The notes: generated by a model not told the origin, from the sequence alone. Positions 27,521 to 36,290 are shown, numbered from the stretch's first letter. The stretch is 62,404 bases of DNA from Candidatus Cloacimonadota bacterium (GCA_021736135.1 JAIPGO010000010.1:1-62404), one strand, 5' to 3'. Numbers and translations: made by a program.

Positions 27521-28279
27521 TCATTTCCTTTTATCCAGATTATTTTCAAATAATTGAGCCTGAGGAACTTCGCCTGAAATTCTGGCGGGAACTCCTCGTA
27601 CTGTTTTTCCTGACTGAATATCCTTGGTTACAAGACTGCCTGCTGCGGCTGTTCCATTTTTCTCGATGGTCTTACCGGGTAAAATCGTGGCATTTACTCC
27701 AATACGGCCACCATCCTTGATTGTAACACCTTTAAAATGCTGGAAACGTTCTGGATCTCTACCCATATAATTATCATTGCTTGTTGCTACACAGGGTGCT
27801 ATGAAGCAATAATTTCCCAAAACCGAATACGCTGTGATATAGGCATTTGTCTCTAGTTTATTACGGTTTCCTATTTTCGTAAAATTTTCTATCGTCACAT
27901 TTCTGCCAATGATATTATAATCTCCGATCTCCACATCCTCGCGTATAGTTGCCAGATCAGCAACCAGATTGCTTTTGCCTAACCTGCTGCCTGTATATAT
28001 GGTCACATGTGCCCCAATCAGGCAATTATCACCTATTACTGCCGGCTCAAACTGCTTAGCTTCTTGAAATATACTCCGTGGCGACCTTAAAGGTTCTTTG
28101 CCAATTATACTATTATCGTCGATACGCACCCCATCACCTATGCGGCTGCCGGGATGAATAACAACATTGTGGCCTATCTGGCAATCATCTCCTATGATCA
28201 CATCTGCGAGTATTATGGAAAATATCCCCAATCGGGTATTTTTTCCTATCTGCGCCGTTTCTGATTGAAATCCCTGCAT
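27521..28279 (-). CDS. Left-handed beta-helix (hexapeptide) transferase
   Basis: A 252-aa protein built almost wholly of hexapeptide repeats (IGDDCQIGHNVVI, IGDYNIIGRNVTIENFTKIGN and so on), i.e. a left-handed parallel beta-helix. It ends with VRGVPARI, typical of sugar N- or O-acyltransferases. The loop PLRSPRSIFQEAKQFEPAVIG is unlike LpxA and LpxD, so I do not assign it to lipid A synthesis. It sits between ribD and a polyprenol-phosphate glycosyltransferase gene; a role in modifying a surface sugar is inference. Confidence 0.82.
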   Translation of the reverse strand: MQGFQSETAQIGKNTRLGIFSIILADVIIGDDCQIGHNVVIHPGSRIGDGVRIDDNSIIGKEPLRSPRSIFQEAKQFEPAVIGDNCLIGAHVTIYTGSRLGKSNLVADLATIREDVEIGDYNIIGRNVTIENFTKIGNRNKLETNAYITAYSVLGNYCFIAPCVATSNDNYMGRDPERFQHFKGVTIKDGGRIGVNATILPGKTIEKNGTAAAGSLVTKDIQSGKTVRGVPARISGEVPQAQLFENNLDKRK

Positions 28280-28333
28280 CTTTCCTCCATAATTACTCCA
28301 AGGATTTTTCTGATTGTTATTTAGTAAAGGTAT

Positions 28334-29419
28334 TTATCTTTGAGGATAAGCAATAACAAGGCAATCATCACCATAATATTGTATGGTATCAAATCTTAAT
28401 TTCTTTCTCTGTGAAAGGTTATCATTCTCAGTTAACGAAAATGCTTTAAGCCCATTCCCTAATAGAGATGGCGCGATGAAGATGAAATACTTGTCAACCA
28501 TATCTGCGCGGATAAAAGCACTGCTCAATCTGTTTCCCGCTTCCACTATTACACAATTGAGATGGAGTTCATATAGATAAGAAAGTATTGTTTGAGGTGA
28601 AATCGCCTCTCTTTCTCTTACTTCCAACTGAATCCCTGCTTTTTGCAGTTGCTCCATTTTTTGCGGCTCACATCCTTCTGAACAGAACACGATTGTTTTT
28701 TGTGATTTCGCACTGGTTACTATTCTGCTTTCATTTGGAATTCGCAGATCTCTATCAATAATGATCCTTAACGGTTGAGATTCATTCCCCTCTAAACGGC
28801 AGTTTAACTGCGGATCATCTGCCAGAATTGTGCCAATACCTGTGATTATGGCATCAACTTCCTGTCTTAGACCATGAACGCGTTTTCTGGCTTCTGCACC
28901 TGTTATCCACTTCGAATTTCCATCTGCTCCGGCTATAAAACCATCCAGTGTCATTGCTGTTTTTAATATTACAAAGGGACGCTGCTTTTCTATCCAGGTT
29001 AAGTAGTATTCAAGCTGCTGCCTGATCTCTTTTTCCATGTATCCGTGTTTAACTTCTATTCCAGCTTCTTCTAAAGCGCTTATTCCCTTGCCATTTACGC
29101 GTGGATTAGGATCTATGATCCCGATTACTACTCTGCTTATCCCGGCATTGATTATTGCTTCCGTGCAGGCGGGGGTTCTTCCCTGAAAACAGCAGGGTTC
29201 CAAAGTCACGTACATAGTGGCTCCGGCAGCTTCTTTTCCGGCAGCCTTGATTGCCTGAATTTCTGCATGATCATTACCCCAGGATTGAGTATGCCCCCTG
29301 CCCACGATCGCATTATCCTTCACGATCAAAGCTCCTGCAAAAGGATTGGGAGAGGTCTTGCCTCTCCCAGATTCTGCAACTTCATAAGCTTTAAGAAAAT
29401 ATTCTTCTAATTTCCCCAT
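28334..29419 (-). CDS. ribD: Bifunctional riboflavin biosynthesis protein RibD
   Basis: A 361-aa deaminase-reductase for the second and third steps of riboflavin synthesis. Residues 1-145 hold the zinc deaminase with HAE (H51, E53) and PCCFQGRTPAC (C76, C85). Residues about 146-361 are the NADPH-dependent reductase (RPFVILKTAMTLDGFIA, TGIGTILADDPQLNCR). No rib genes adjoin it, and no FMN riboswitch is apparent upstream, where only 11 nt separate it from a small membrane protein gene. Confidence 0.95.
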   Translation of the reverse strand: MGKLEEYFLKAYEVAESGRGKTSPNPFAGALIVKDNAIVGRGHTQSWGNDHAEIQAIKAAGKEAAGATMYVTLEPCCFQGRTPACTEAIINAGISRVVIGIIDPNPRVNGKGISALEEAGIEVKHGYMEKEIRQQLEYYLTWIEKQRPFVILKTAMTLDGFIAGADGNSKWITGAEARKRVHGLRQEVDAIITGIGTILADDPQLNCRLEGNESQPLRIIIDRDLRIPNESRIVTSAKSQKTIVFCSEGCEPQKMEQLQKAGIQLEVREREAISPQTILSYLYELHLNCVIVEAGNRLSSAFIRADMVDKYFIFIAPSLLGNGLKAFSLTENDNLSQRKKLRFDTIQYYGDDCLVIAYPQR

Positions 29420-29430
29420 ATTACCTGGTT

Positions 29431-29577
29431 CTATTCATCTTCAGGTTGATATGGCTCGCTATGTCCTTCGTCATTTTCTTCAAGTTTTCCTAAAAAGTGT
29501 AACAACATCTTAACTCCAGCTCCCAGTATTATAAGAGCTATTGTAGCTTGTAATAATACTTTTGGTAATTTTTTCAT
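29431..29577 (-). CDS. 48-aa single-span membrane protein
   Basis: The ATG at 29577 has a near-consensus AAGGAGGA Shine-Dalgarno, and the product begins MKKLPKVLL, followed by one hydrophobic helix (about residues 9-28) and a highly acidic tail (EENDEGHSEPYQPEDE). A longer frame from 29619 would place the Shine-Dalgarno inside the gene and is not preferred. No family recognised. It lies in the nadE-ribD run with 11 nt to ribD. Confidence 0.65.
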   Translation of the reverse strand: MKKLPKVLLQATIALIILGAGVKMLLHFLGKLEENDEGHSEPYQPEDE

Positions 29578-29650
29578 TTTCTTCCTCCTTTGCTTATTAA
29601 GCTCAATATTTCTTAACATTAAATATAAGGCAAATTTACAAAAAAAAACC

Positions 29651-30853
29651 TTATTTCTTTATTTCTTTTAATCTCTCCAGATTTTGTTGTGCCGGCTGAT
29701 ATGTTTCATCGATATCCAGACATTTCCTGATGTATTTCTCTGCTGCCTCAAACTCGTTCTTATCTATTAAAATTGCAGCGATATTGTTTTTTACCCGTAT
29801 ATCTGAATCATCAAGTTTTTCTGCCCGTTGATAATATTTCAAAGCACTTTCCAGATCCCCTTCCTGGTGTATTAAATAACCATAATTAAATATTGCTTCT
29901 TTAAATTCTGGATCAAGTCTTATTGCTCGTGATATATTTTGTTTGGCTGCTGCCGTCTTCTGGTGGACAAGCTCATATATTCCCTGATAATAATGAAAAT
30001 CCGCTGACTCGGGATATAATGCCATGTATTTTCCTAATAACTCACTTGCCTGTCCCCACAAACTTTTTGATAATAGCACAGCTATTTGTTTAGCTGCCTC
30101 ATTTTCACCATTTACTATTTCCATTTTTCCCATTATACGTTGCCAGACATGCCACTCTTTTTCTGTTAGTTTCAACTTTAACGTCATATCATATTTGCCA
30201 TTGATATCAAAATACACCACTGCCTGTTCCCTGTCTTCACTTATAGCAGAAGATACAAGGTGGTATTCTTTCATTTTGCTGATTACTTTATCCTTTGTTA
30301 ACTGGCTCAAATAATCAGTTTTCCAATCCGTATTATCCAGTAAATCCTTACTGTTTCGCAGGTATGAAATGGAACCCTCATAATCCTGAGCCAACAAATG
30401 TTTCAGATATTTCTGCGCTACGTCTTCATAAGAATCCGATTTTCTTAATAACTTTACTTTTGTTAAATTCAATTTCTCAATCAGGTAATCTATTCCCAAT
30501 ATTGATGATAGATTATTTCTATTAAAGTAATTCTCCAGTAATTGCCTGCCTGCTTCAGATTTCGCCATTTCTCTGGGAATCTCATTTCCTAATTCTGACT
30601 GAGGCATTAAAAGCCACTGATCCATTAACCTCTTAACCAGATCCCTGTATTCCCGTTCCGAATCTACTTTTGTCAGATTGGCGCTTAAGCTGGTCTCTTC
30701 TTTCAGGCAGTAACGGCACTCTGCAGGACACTTATAGTCATATCGCAGATTATTGCAGCATTCCCAGCAGATATCTTTTCCCGTTCGCAGACAGAATCTC
30801 TGGTGCCGAAGCACTTTGCACTGCTGACACTTATTGTTTTTTAACAAATTCAT
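29651..30853 (-). CDS. Zinc-ribbon and TPR protein
   Basis: A 400-aa soluble protein. The first 50 residues hold nine cysteines in CxxC-type pairs (CQQC, CWECC, CPAECRYC), suggesting one or two zinc sites. The middle (about 60-250) is helical with no recognised motif. The last ~130 residues are TPR repeats (DFHYYQGIYELVHQ, AIFNYGYLIHQEGDLESALKYYQRAEKLD, VKNNIAAILIDKNEFEAAEKYIRKCLDID). Probably a protein-protein adaptor. It shares one nucleotide with the nadE stop, so it is in the same operon. Confidence 0.75.
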   Translation of the reverse strand: MNLLKNNKCQQCKVLRHQRFCLRTGKDICWECCNNLRYDYKCPAECRYCLKEETSLSANLTKVDSEREYRDLVKRLMDQWLLMPQSELGNEIPREMAKSEAGRQLLENYFNRNNLSSILGIDYLIEKLNLTKVKLLRKSDSYEDVAQKYLKHLLAQDYEGSISYLRNSKDLLDNTDWKTDYLSQLTKDKVISKMKEYHLVSSAISEDREQAVVYFDINGKYDMTLKLKLTEKEWHVWQRIMGKMEIVNGENEAAKQIAVLLSKSLWGQASELLGKYMALYPESADFHYYQGIYELVHQKTAAAKQNISRAIRLDPEFKEAIFNYGYLIHQEGDLESALKYYQRAEKLDDSDIRVKNNIAAILIDKNEFEAAEKYIRKCLDIDETYQPAQQNLERLKEIKK

Positions 30854-31629
30854 TAATGTTGTTCCTCTTGCGGTTGTGGAGGTAAATGACGCTTAAATTC
30901 AGAATATTGATAGAGTTGCTTCACCCTTGAAATATCATTCTTACTGCATCCCAGAGCCTGTAATTGCTGCTCATTCATTTTCCTGTCATATAAACCATAT
31001 AATATCTCATCCAGAAGAGTATAAGTCAAGCCCATCTCCGCTTCATCAGTCTGTTCAGCCCAGAGATCTGCTGTAGGTTTTTTATTTATCACTATTTCCG
31101 GTAAACCCAGATATTCCGCCATTTTAAATATTTCCGTCTTATATAAATGTCCCAATGGCTCAAATGCACAGGCACCATCTCCATGCTGCGTGACATAACC
31201 GGTCAGTAATTCCGATTTGTTGCCGGTTCCTGCTACTAGTGCCTTATATCTGGCAGACTGATCAAATAATATGCACATCCGTTCTCTTGCCATACGGTTC
31301 CCTTTTCGTAAATAATCGGCTTCTCGGGCATAAGTATTGAAATATACTTCTACCATCGGTGAAATATCAATTACTTCATAATCTAATCCCAGATGCTCAG
31401 CGACTAATTTCCCATGCGCAAGACTATCTGGATGACTCAACCTGTAAGGCAATAAAAAAGCATGCACTTTTTCTTTGCCTGCTGCTTCCACGCAAAGTGC
31501 TGCCGTTACAGCGGAATCTATTCCACCACTTATCCCCACCACCAGGTCTTTCATCCCTGCCTGGCTTAATTGTTCTTTGATAAATGCAATTATTTTCAAT
31601 TTCTCATTTTGTAGATTTATTTCTCGCAT
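30853..31629 (-). CDS. nadE: NH3-dependent NAD+ synthetase
   Basis: A 258-aa N-type ATP pyrophosphatase that amidates deamido-NAD+ with ammonia. Visible motifs: the PP-loop SGGIDSA (34-40), GTGNKSELLTGYVTQHGDGACAFEPLG in the active site and KPTADLWAEQTDEAEMG. There is no glutaminase domain, so ammonia is the nitrogen source. The frame opens at a TTG at 31683, but the ATG at 31629 has AGGGTGG upstream and matches family length. It is the first gene of the minus-strand run ending at 23877. Confidence 0.94.
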   Translation of the reverse strand: MREINLQNEKLKIIAFIKEQLSQAGMKDLVVGISGGIDSAVTAALCVEAAGKEKVHAFLLPYRLSHPDSLAHGKLVAEHLGLDYEVIDISPMVEVYFNTYAREADYLRKGNRMARERMCILFDQSARYKALVAGTGNKSELLTGYVTQHGDGACAFEPLGHLYKTEIFKMAEYLGLPEIVINKKPTADLWAEQTDEAEMGLTYTLLDEILYGLYDRKMNEQQLQALGCSKNDISRVKQLYQYSEFKRHLPPQPQEEQH

Positions 31630-31751
31630 ATTCCACCCTTTTATAACCTTTTTAATAGTTCCACACTCTCCTGATTCTCTCAAACGTCAAGCTAATAATC
31701 TCAATATCTGGCATATCCCACTTAAGACATTGTTCAAGCCGGAAATAGTAA

Positions 31752-31787
31752 AAACCTTACGGCTAGTCACAAACCTCCGCAAGGTTT
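31752..31787 (-). terminator. Intrinsic terminator overlapping the GHMP kinase stop
   Basis: On the minus strand, AAACCTTGCGG (31787-31777) pairs with CCGTAAGGTTT (31762-31752), 10 of 11 pairs, and a TTTTTAC tract follows. The 5' arm and loop are the last codons and the stop (31763-31765) of the kinase gene, so a ribosome at the stop would compete with stem formation. Confidence 0.75.
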
Positions 31788-32878
31788 CTGATGCTTCTGA
31801 GTTTTACTGTTATGCCCTTATCCATTTTGATAATATAGGCTTTACCTCCGGCTTGTTCGATAGCAGCAGCAACTTTCTGAGGATATTCAGGAGCATAGGC
31901 AAACATACAGCCTCCACCACCGGAACCGTTTATCTTTCCACCATACGCTCCGGCTTCATTTGCTGCCTCCAGCATCCGGTTGATCTTTGGCGTACTGATA
32001 CCCAGATATTTGTCCAGAATATATTGATGCTCATTGAAAAGTGCGCCGATCTTTTTGTGGTCAATATCATCTGCTTTTAGTAATTTCACTGCTTCACGGG
32101 TAATATCCCTGTTTTTTATCATTGCCCTGGAAATAGTATATTCTTTCTGTGTTAATGCTGATTTAAATTCATCAAGATATTTATGGTCAATTTGAGTATA
32201 ATCAAAATTGGCTTTATGAGCAGCGCTTAAAGCTGGTATTTTCGTTTGACTCAGTATTTTTTGAGTATCTTTCGGCTCCTGTGAATCTCCCAGCACAAAG
32301 GTTCCCAGCCTGGCAGGCAGAAATTCCAAACGGTTATCATCAGCAAAATCGATATAAGCGAGGTTCCCAACTGCCGTGGAAAGCTGGTCCATCATTCCTC
32401 CGGCTTCTGAAAATTCCACTACTTCAGCTTCATAAGAAAAACGTCCAACCGCCTCAGGCTGCTTCCAGCTTTCCGGAACATTCTCTCCAGTTTCCAGCAG
32501 AAAACGGCACCAGACATTATTCAATGCGGAAGAAGATGAAGTTCCGGAATTAATGGGAATTTCACTGGTTACCAGGCAGTCATATCCCTGCAGAAAACGC
32601 ACCCCCTGACGGTATAAAACATTATAAATACTCTTAAAGTAATTTATTTCGTTATTATATATAAACTCTTTATTATCAGTAAATACAAGTTTGATTTCCC
32701 TGCCGATATCCGGGAGCAGAAGATGGAATATCCTATCCTTGCGTGGCTTACATTTGATGGTCACCCGGAGGTTGATTGCCATTGGGATCACCGGCAGCCC
32801 AAGATAGTCCTGATGTTCACCAAAAAGGCAGATCCTGCCTGGTGCTGAAACGGTTATAATTTCATTCTGCCTGTTCAA
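31763..32878 (-). CDS. GHMP-family sugar kinase (galactokinase-like)
   Basis: A 371-aa GHMP kinase. Motif 1 is APGRICLFGEHQDYLG, the galactokinase-type substrate loop (GEHxDY); motif 2 is INSGTSSSSALNN (ATP site); motif 3 is KINGSGGGGCMFAY. Sugar 1-kinases of this group act on galactose, L-fucose, arabinose or heptose phosphates. In an operon with an alpha-L-fucosidase and a nucleotidyltransferase, an L-fucose-type 1-kinase is a reasonable guess but is not proven. Start overlaps the nucleotidyltransferase stop by 4 nt. Terminator overlaps its end. Confidence 0.82.
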   Translation of the reverse strand: MNRQNEIITVSAPGRICLFGEHQDYLGLPVIPMAINLRVTIKCKPRKDRIFHLLLPDIGREIKLVFTDNKEFIYNNEINYFKSIYNVLYRQGVRFLQGYDCLVTSEIPINSGTSSSSALNNVWCRFLLETGENVPESWKQPEAVGRFSYEAEVVEFSEAGGMMDQLSTAVGNLAYIDFADDNRLEFLPARLGTFVLGDSQEPKDTQKILSQTKIPALSAAHKANFDYTQIDHKYLDEFKSALTQKEYTISRAMIKNRDITREAVKLLKADDIDHKKIGALFNEHQYILDKYLGISTPKINRMLEAANEAGAYGGKINGSGGGGCMFAYAPEYPQKVAAAIEQAGGKAYIIKMDKGITVKLRSIRNLAEVCD

Positions 32879-33597
32879 TTTTGCGAAAACTCCCTTAATT
32901 CTTCCATAGTGTTAATACCCCGGGTCAATCTGTAATCGCTTACTTTCAGCACATTCACTTTCATATTCCTCTCAATCATAATTCGCACCACATCCGGCAG
33001 GTAATATTCCTCCTGGGCATTATCGTTCCTGATCTCTGGTAAAGCCAAAAAAAGTTCCCGGGCATCGAATATATAATGAGATGTTGATACTTCCCTGAAA
33101 GCCTTTTCCGCCTCTGTGGCATCCTTTTCTTCCACTATTTTCACAAAATTACCTGCTACATCCCGCACGATCCTTCCATAAGCAGGAGTATCCGGCCAGA
33201 TTGCAGAAAGCAACGTACACTGACTGCCGGAAGTTTCATGCTGCCGGATCAGATCTGTCATTAGTTCTCTGGTAATAAAAGGTGCGTCACCAGCAACAAC
33301 AATAAGGTTACCCTCAAAATCCTGCAGCCACTCGGCAGCGCACATCACCGCCTGCCCTGTGCCGAGAGCTTCTTTCTGGACGATCATATCGACGGATTCA
33401 CCGGCAGTTCTGCGGATATCTTCAAGGTGCTCCTCCCTAACTATCAATCCAATTCGTTCAATCTCAGGCAGTTTCAATGCGTTGATCACGTGACTTATCA
33501 TGGGAATCCCTTTTAGTGTCAGCAGAACCTTGGGATATTCTGTCTGCATTCTTTTCCCTTTTCCCGCTGCCAGGATCAAAGCTCTGGTTTTTGCCAT
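32875..33597 (-). CDS. Sugar-1-phosphate nucleotidyltransferase (GlmU N-domain-like)
   Basis: A 240-aa NTP transferase close to the uridylyltransferase half of GlmU: LILAAGKGKRM, EYPKVLL, GTGQAVMCAAEW, VVAGDAPFIT, AYGRIVRD, VEEKDATEAE and the NAQEEYYLPD stretch. The C-terminal beta-helix acetyltransferase of GlmU is absent, so the protein should only couple a sugar 1-phosphate to UTP or another NTP. It sits 2 nt after the oxidoreductase and overlaps the sugar kinase, suggesting kinase then pyrophosphorylase salvage of a free sugar. Confidence 0.85.
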   Translation of the reverse strand: MAKTRALILAAGKGKRMQTEYPKVLLTLKGIPMISHVINALKLPEIERIGLIVREEHLEDIRRTAGESVDMIVQKEALGTGQAVMCAAEWLQDFEGNLIVVAGDAPFITRELMTDLIRQHETSGSQCTLLSAIWPDTPAYGRIVRDVAGNFVKIVEEKDATEAEKAFREVSTSHYIFDARELFLALPEIRNDNAQEEYYLPDVVRIMIERNMKVNVLKVSDYRLTRGINTMEELREFSQN

Positions 33598-33599
33598 AT

Positions 33600-34850
33600 T
33601 TATTCCACTTCCATTATCTGCCGTTTATGTCGTGATTCTTCCGCCTTAAACACCATCAGATGCGTTTCCAGGCTTTCATCTGCTCCGGTCAGTATCCGGC
33701 TGGCATCATTACTCTGCAGAGCATCCACAAAATTCCGGATAATTCCCAGATCACCACCTCCATGTCCCTGCAGAATGCCTTCCTGCCTGCGCGTATCGAT
33801 CTCAATAAGCTTATCAGTCCTGAAATCGAATATCTTAATCATATTGCCATCACCTTCCAGTTCACCCTGAGTCCCGAATATCCGTGTCTTCCTGCCTGCT
33901 GCTTTCGTGAAGGCAGTCATAGTGAAAGTAGCTGTTTTTCCCTGGTCAAACTCCATATTTACCACCTGGTGATCAACCACGTCATTATCGCAATCAAACA
34001 CGCATCTGCCATAATCACCTTCTCTCAGGGCACGTGTGATACTTTCCTTATCAGGTTCCGGTGTTAAAACGCTGAGTGGCCAGCCTTTTATCCCTTGTTC
34101 CAGAAATCCCAGATATATCTTCCGGGCAGAATAAGCACATCTGCTTTCAATCTGCTCAGGACAGTCCAGACATCTGCCGGCTGCACCAGATGGCTGGTTT
34201 GCTTTGGTAAAATAATTCAAACTGCCAAAGGAAGATAATCTGCGGCATTTTTCTCCAATAATATATCTGATCCAGTCCAGATCATGGCAAGATTTTGCCA
34301 GCAGCATAAATGTCGATTTCTGTTCATTCCCCCAGTTACCACGCACGAATGAATGCGCCTGGTGCCAGTAACCAACCGGCTCCAGATGCTGCAGCGAGAT
34401 GATATCCCCTATTACTCCTTCTGATAATATCTGCTTCAATTTCTGTGTGTAAGCCGTATATCTGAGCACATGACAAACAGCAAAACATACCTGCTGTTTC
34501 TTTACTTCCCTGACGATGTTCCGGCATTCCTCAGCTGTTGGCGCCATCGGCTTTTCCAGCAGGATATGATATCCTTTACGGGCAAAAGCTACCGCAGGCT
34601 CATAATGCAGAGCATCCTGGGTGCTGATAATTACTGCATCAGCAAATCGTTCTTTGTCAATTGCTTCCAACCAGTTTGTTAAAGTGTTTTCTGATGGTAT
34701 GTGATGCATTTCAGCCATCCGCTGCCTTTGATATTCGCACGGTTCTGCCACTCCCACGATCTTCATCCTGTCCGGAAAATGCTCTGCATATTGCGCATAA
34801 GTAAATCCCCTGTCCCCTGCTCCCACGATCAGAAATGTTACTGGTTTCAC
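33600..34850 (-). CDS. Gfo/Idh/MocA family oxidoreductase
   Basis: A 416-aa NAD(P)-dependent sugar oxidoreductase: Rossmann GAGDRGFTYAQYA, the conserved EKPMAPTAEEC with catalytic lysine context, and LAKSCHDLDWIRYIIG. A cysteine-containing insertion (GRCLDCPEQIESRCAY, about residues 226-242) is notable. Such subfamilies often accompany glycoside hydrolases; some family members use an NAD-assisted oxidation at C3 for hydrolysis or epimerisation. Substrate unknown. It begins 23 nt after the fucosidase stop. Confidence 0.87.
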   Translation of the reverse strand: MKPVTFLIVGAGDRGFTYAQYAEHFPDRMKIVGVAEPCEYQRQRMAEMHHIPSENTLTNWLEAIDKERFADAVIISTQDALHYEPAVAFARKGYHILLEKPMAPTAEECRNIVREVKKQQVCFAVCHVLRYTAYTQKLKQILSEGVIGDIISLQHLEPVGYWHQAHSFVRGNWGNEQKSTFMLLAKSCHDLDWIRYIIGEKCRRLSSFGSLNYFTKANQPSGAAGRCLDCPEQIESRCAYSARKIYLGFLEQGIKGWPLSVLTPEPDKESITRALREGDYGRCVFDCDNDVVDHQVVNMEFDQGKTATFTMTAFTKAAGRKTRIFGTQGELEGDGNMIKIFDFRTDKLIEIDTRRQEGILQGHGGGDLGIIRNFVDALQSNDASRILTGADESLETHLMVFKAEESRHKRQIMEVE

Positions 34851-34873
34851 TTATTCATCTCCTTTAATTCTCC

Positions 34874-36172
34874 TTATTTTAAGAACAGTTCCAGAACCGG
34901 TATCTCCACGTCCGGTTGAATTACGGGCAAAGAAAGCACAAGATCTCCGGGCGTAAAATTTTCCGGAACCACCGACCACACTCTGGGCTGGGCAAACCTG
35001 ATCTCGGAGGCATCATGCAGAAGCTGGGCATAAGCCACTTTCCCTCTGTAATTCGGCAGAATCAATTTCTCGAGAGGCCATTCCAGAATGTGGATATATA
35101 AACGATTTGTTTCCGCCTTAAAAGTGAGCAGACAATTTTCCGGACAGCTTAGGTCTTCCGGTGCCTGCGTGCAGCCATAAATCGCTCTTTTATGCAGACC
35201 CAGCCATTTCCCCATTAAATTCAATCTATCCACTGCTCTTTGATCAAAATTTCCGCGCGCAGTTGGTCCCACGTTCAAAAGCAGATTGCCGCCTTTACTC
35301 ACGGTCTCAATCAGCAGAATAAGCAGTTGCCTGATGCTTTTCCAGCTTGTTTCATCACGATAATAACCCCAGGAACCGCTAAAGGTCTGGCAGGTTTCCC
35401 AGAATACCCGTTTCCCGTTTATTTCCGGCCATTTCGCCGGTTTATACTGCTCAGGAGTGATGAAATCCCAGCCGCCAACATTTGTCATCAGATCCAGCCG
35501 GTCATTGATGATGATCTCAGGCTGGAGCTCCCGCACAAGTTGCAGCAGTTTTTCTGATTCCCAGTCCTTATGACCTTTACCGTCCTTGCCTTCAGGATAG
35601 GAATAATCAAAAAACATATAATCTATCTTACCATAATTTGAAAGCAGTTCGGTTACCTGGTTCCGCATATACTCTGCATATATCTTCATATCCCGCTGCT
35701 GGTTAACAGCATCCAGCTCAGGCATCTCAAGCTGAGGATGATTGCGGTCTATCGTAAAATGCGGATGATGCCAGTCCAGGAGCGAATAATAAAACCCGAC
35801 TTTAATGCCCTCAGCCCGGAAAGCTGTCACCACTTCTGCAATCAGATCTTTGCCGGCAGGCGTATTAACCGATTTGTAATCGGTATATTTTGTATCCCAG
35901 AGGCAAAACCCGTCGTGATGTTTAGTAGTGATCACAAAATACTTCATCCCTGCTTTTCTGGCGGTTTGGGCCCACTGGCGCGGCTCAAAAAGGTCAGGTT
36001 CAAAATGCTCAAAATACCTGCTGTAATCAGCATCCGTCATCTTTTCATAATTCTTCACCCATTCATGACGTGCCGCCAGAGCATATATCCCCCAGTGAAT
36101 GAACATCCCGAAACGCGCCTCCTGCCACCATTGCATTTTGCTGTTTCCGGAAATAATTTCACGTGTTCTCAT
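34874..36172 (-). CDS. GH29 alpha-L-fucosidase
   Basis: A 432-aa glycoside hydrolase family 29 protein: WWQEARFGMFIHWGIYA, FVITTKHHDGFCLWD, GFYYSLLDWHHP and IDYMFFDYSYPEG, whose aspartate near residue 184 is the expected nucleophile, then WETCQTFSGSWGYY and NLLLNVGPTARG. There is no signal peptide, so it should act in the cytoplasm on imported fucosyl-oligosaccharides. GAGGG precedes the ATG. It is the first gene of a four-gene operon with oxidoreductase, nucleotidyltransferase and sugar kinase. Confidence 0.93.
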   Translation of the reverse strand: MRTREIISGNSKMQWWQEARFGMFIHWGIYALAARHEWVKNYEKMTDADYSRYFEHFEPDLFEPRQWAQTARKAGMKYFVITTKHHDGFCLWDTKYTDYKSVNTPAGKDLIAEVVTAFRAEGIKVGFYYSLLDWHHPHFTIDRNHPQLEMPELDAVNQQRDMKIYAEYMRNQVTELLSNYGKIDYMFFDYSYPEGKDGKGHKDWESEKLLQLVRELQPEIIINDRLDLMTNVGGWDFITPEQYKPAKWPEINGKRVFWETCQTFSGSWGYYRDETSWKSIRQLLILLIETVSKGGNLLLNVGPTARGNFDQRAVDRLNLMGKWLGLHKRAIYGCTQAPEDLSCPENCLLTFKAETNRLYIHILEWPLEKLILPNYRGKVAYAQLLHDASEIRFAQPRVWSVVPENFTPGDLVLSLPVIQPDVEIPVLELFLK

Positions 36173-36191
36173 TTTTCAACCCTCGCTTTAA

Positions 36192-36290
36192 TTAATAATA
36201 TTCCGGCTGCCAGTCCCTGCGTGCCACCAGCAGATCATCACAAAGACAGAAAATATCATCCAGGGAAAGTTCCGCTGACTGTCTAAGACA
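36192..36290 (-). pseudogene. Possible C-terminal gene remnant
   Basis: Between an in-frame TAA (36291-36293) and TAA (36192-36194), the minus strand encodes 33 residues ending SLDDIFCLCDDLLVARRD then WQPEYY, which read like the natural end of a protein. The adjacent frame just upstream gives ADIALNVLDSQ. There is no start codon or upstream body, so it may be the tail of a deleted gene. The small size makes chance possible. Confidence 0.3.

Noticed and set aside
27521-28279. LpxA or LpxD identity for the hexapeptide protein
   Set aside because: Beta-helix fold only; the specific active-site context of LpxA/LpxD is not evident and no lpx genes adjoin.
29420-29430. FMN riboswitch ahead of ribD
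   Set aside because: Only 11 nt separate ribD from the preceding gene, and no RFN-like conserved elements were seen.
31763-32878. Mevalonate kinase identity for the GHMP kinase
   Set aside because: Motif 1 is GEHQDY, the galactokinase-type sugar loop, and the neighbours are sugar enzymes.
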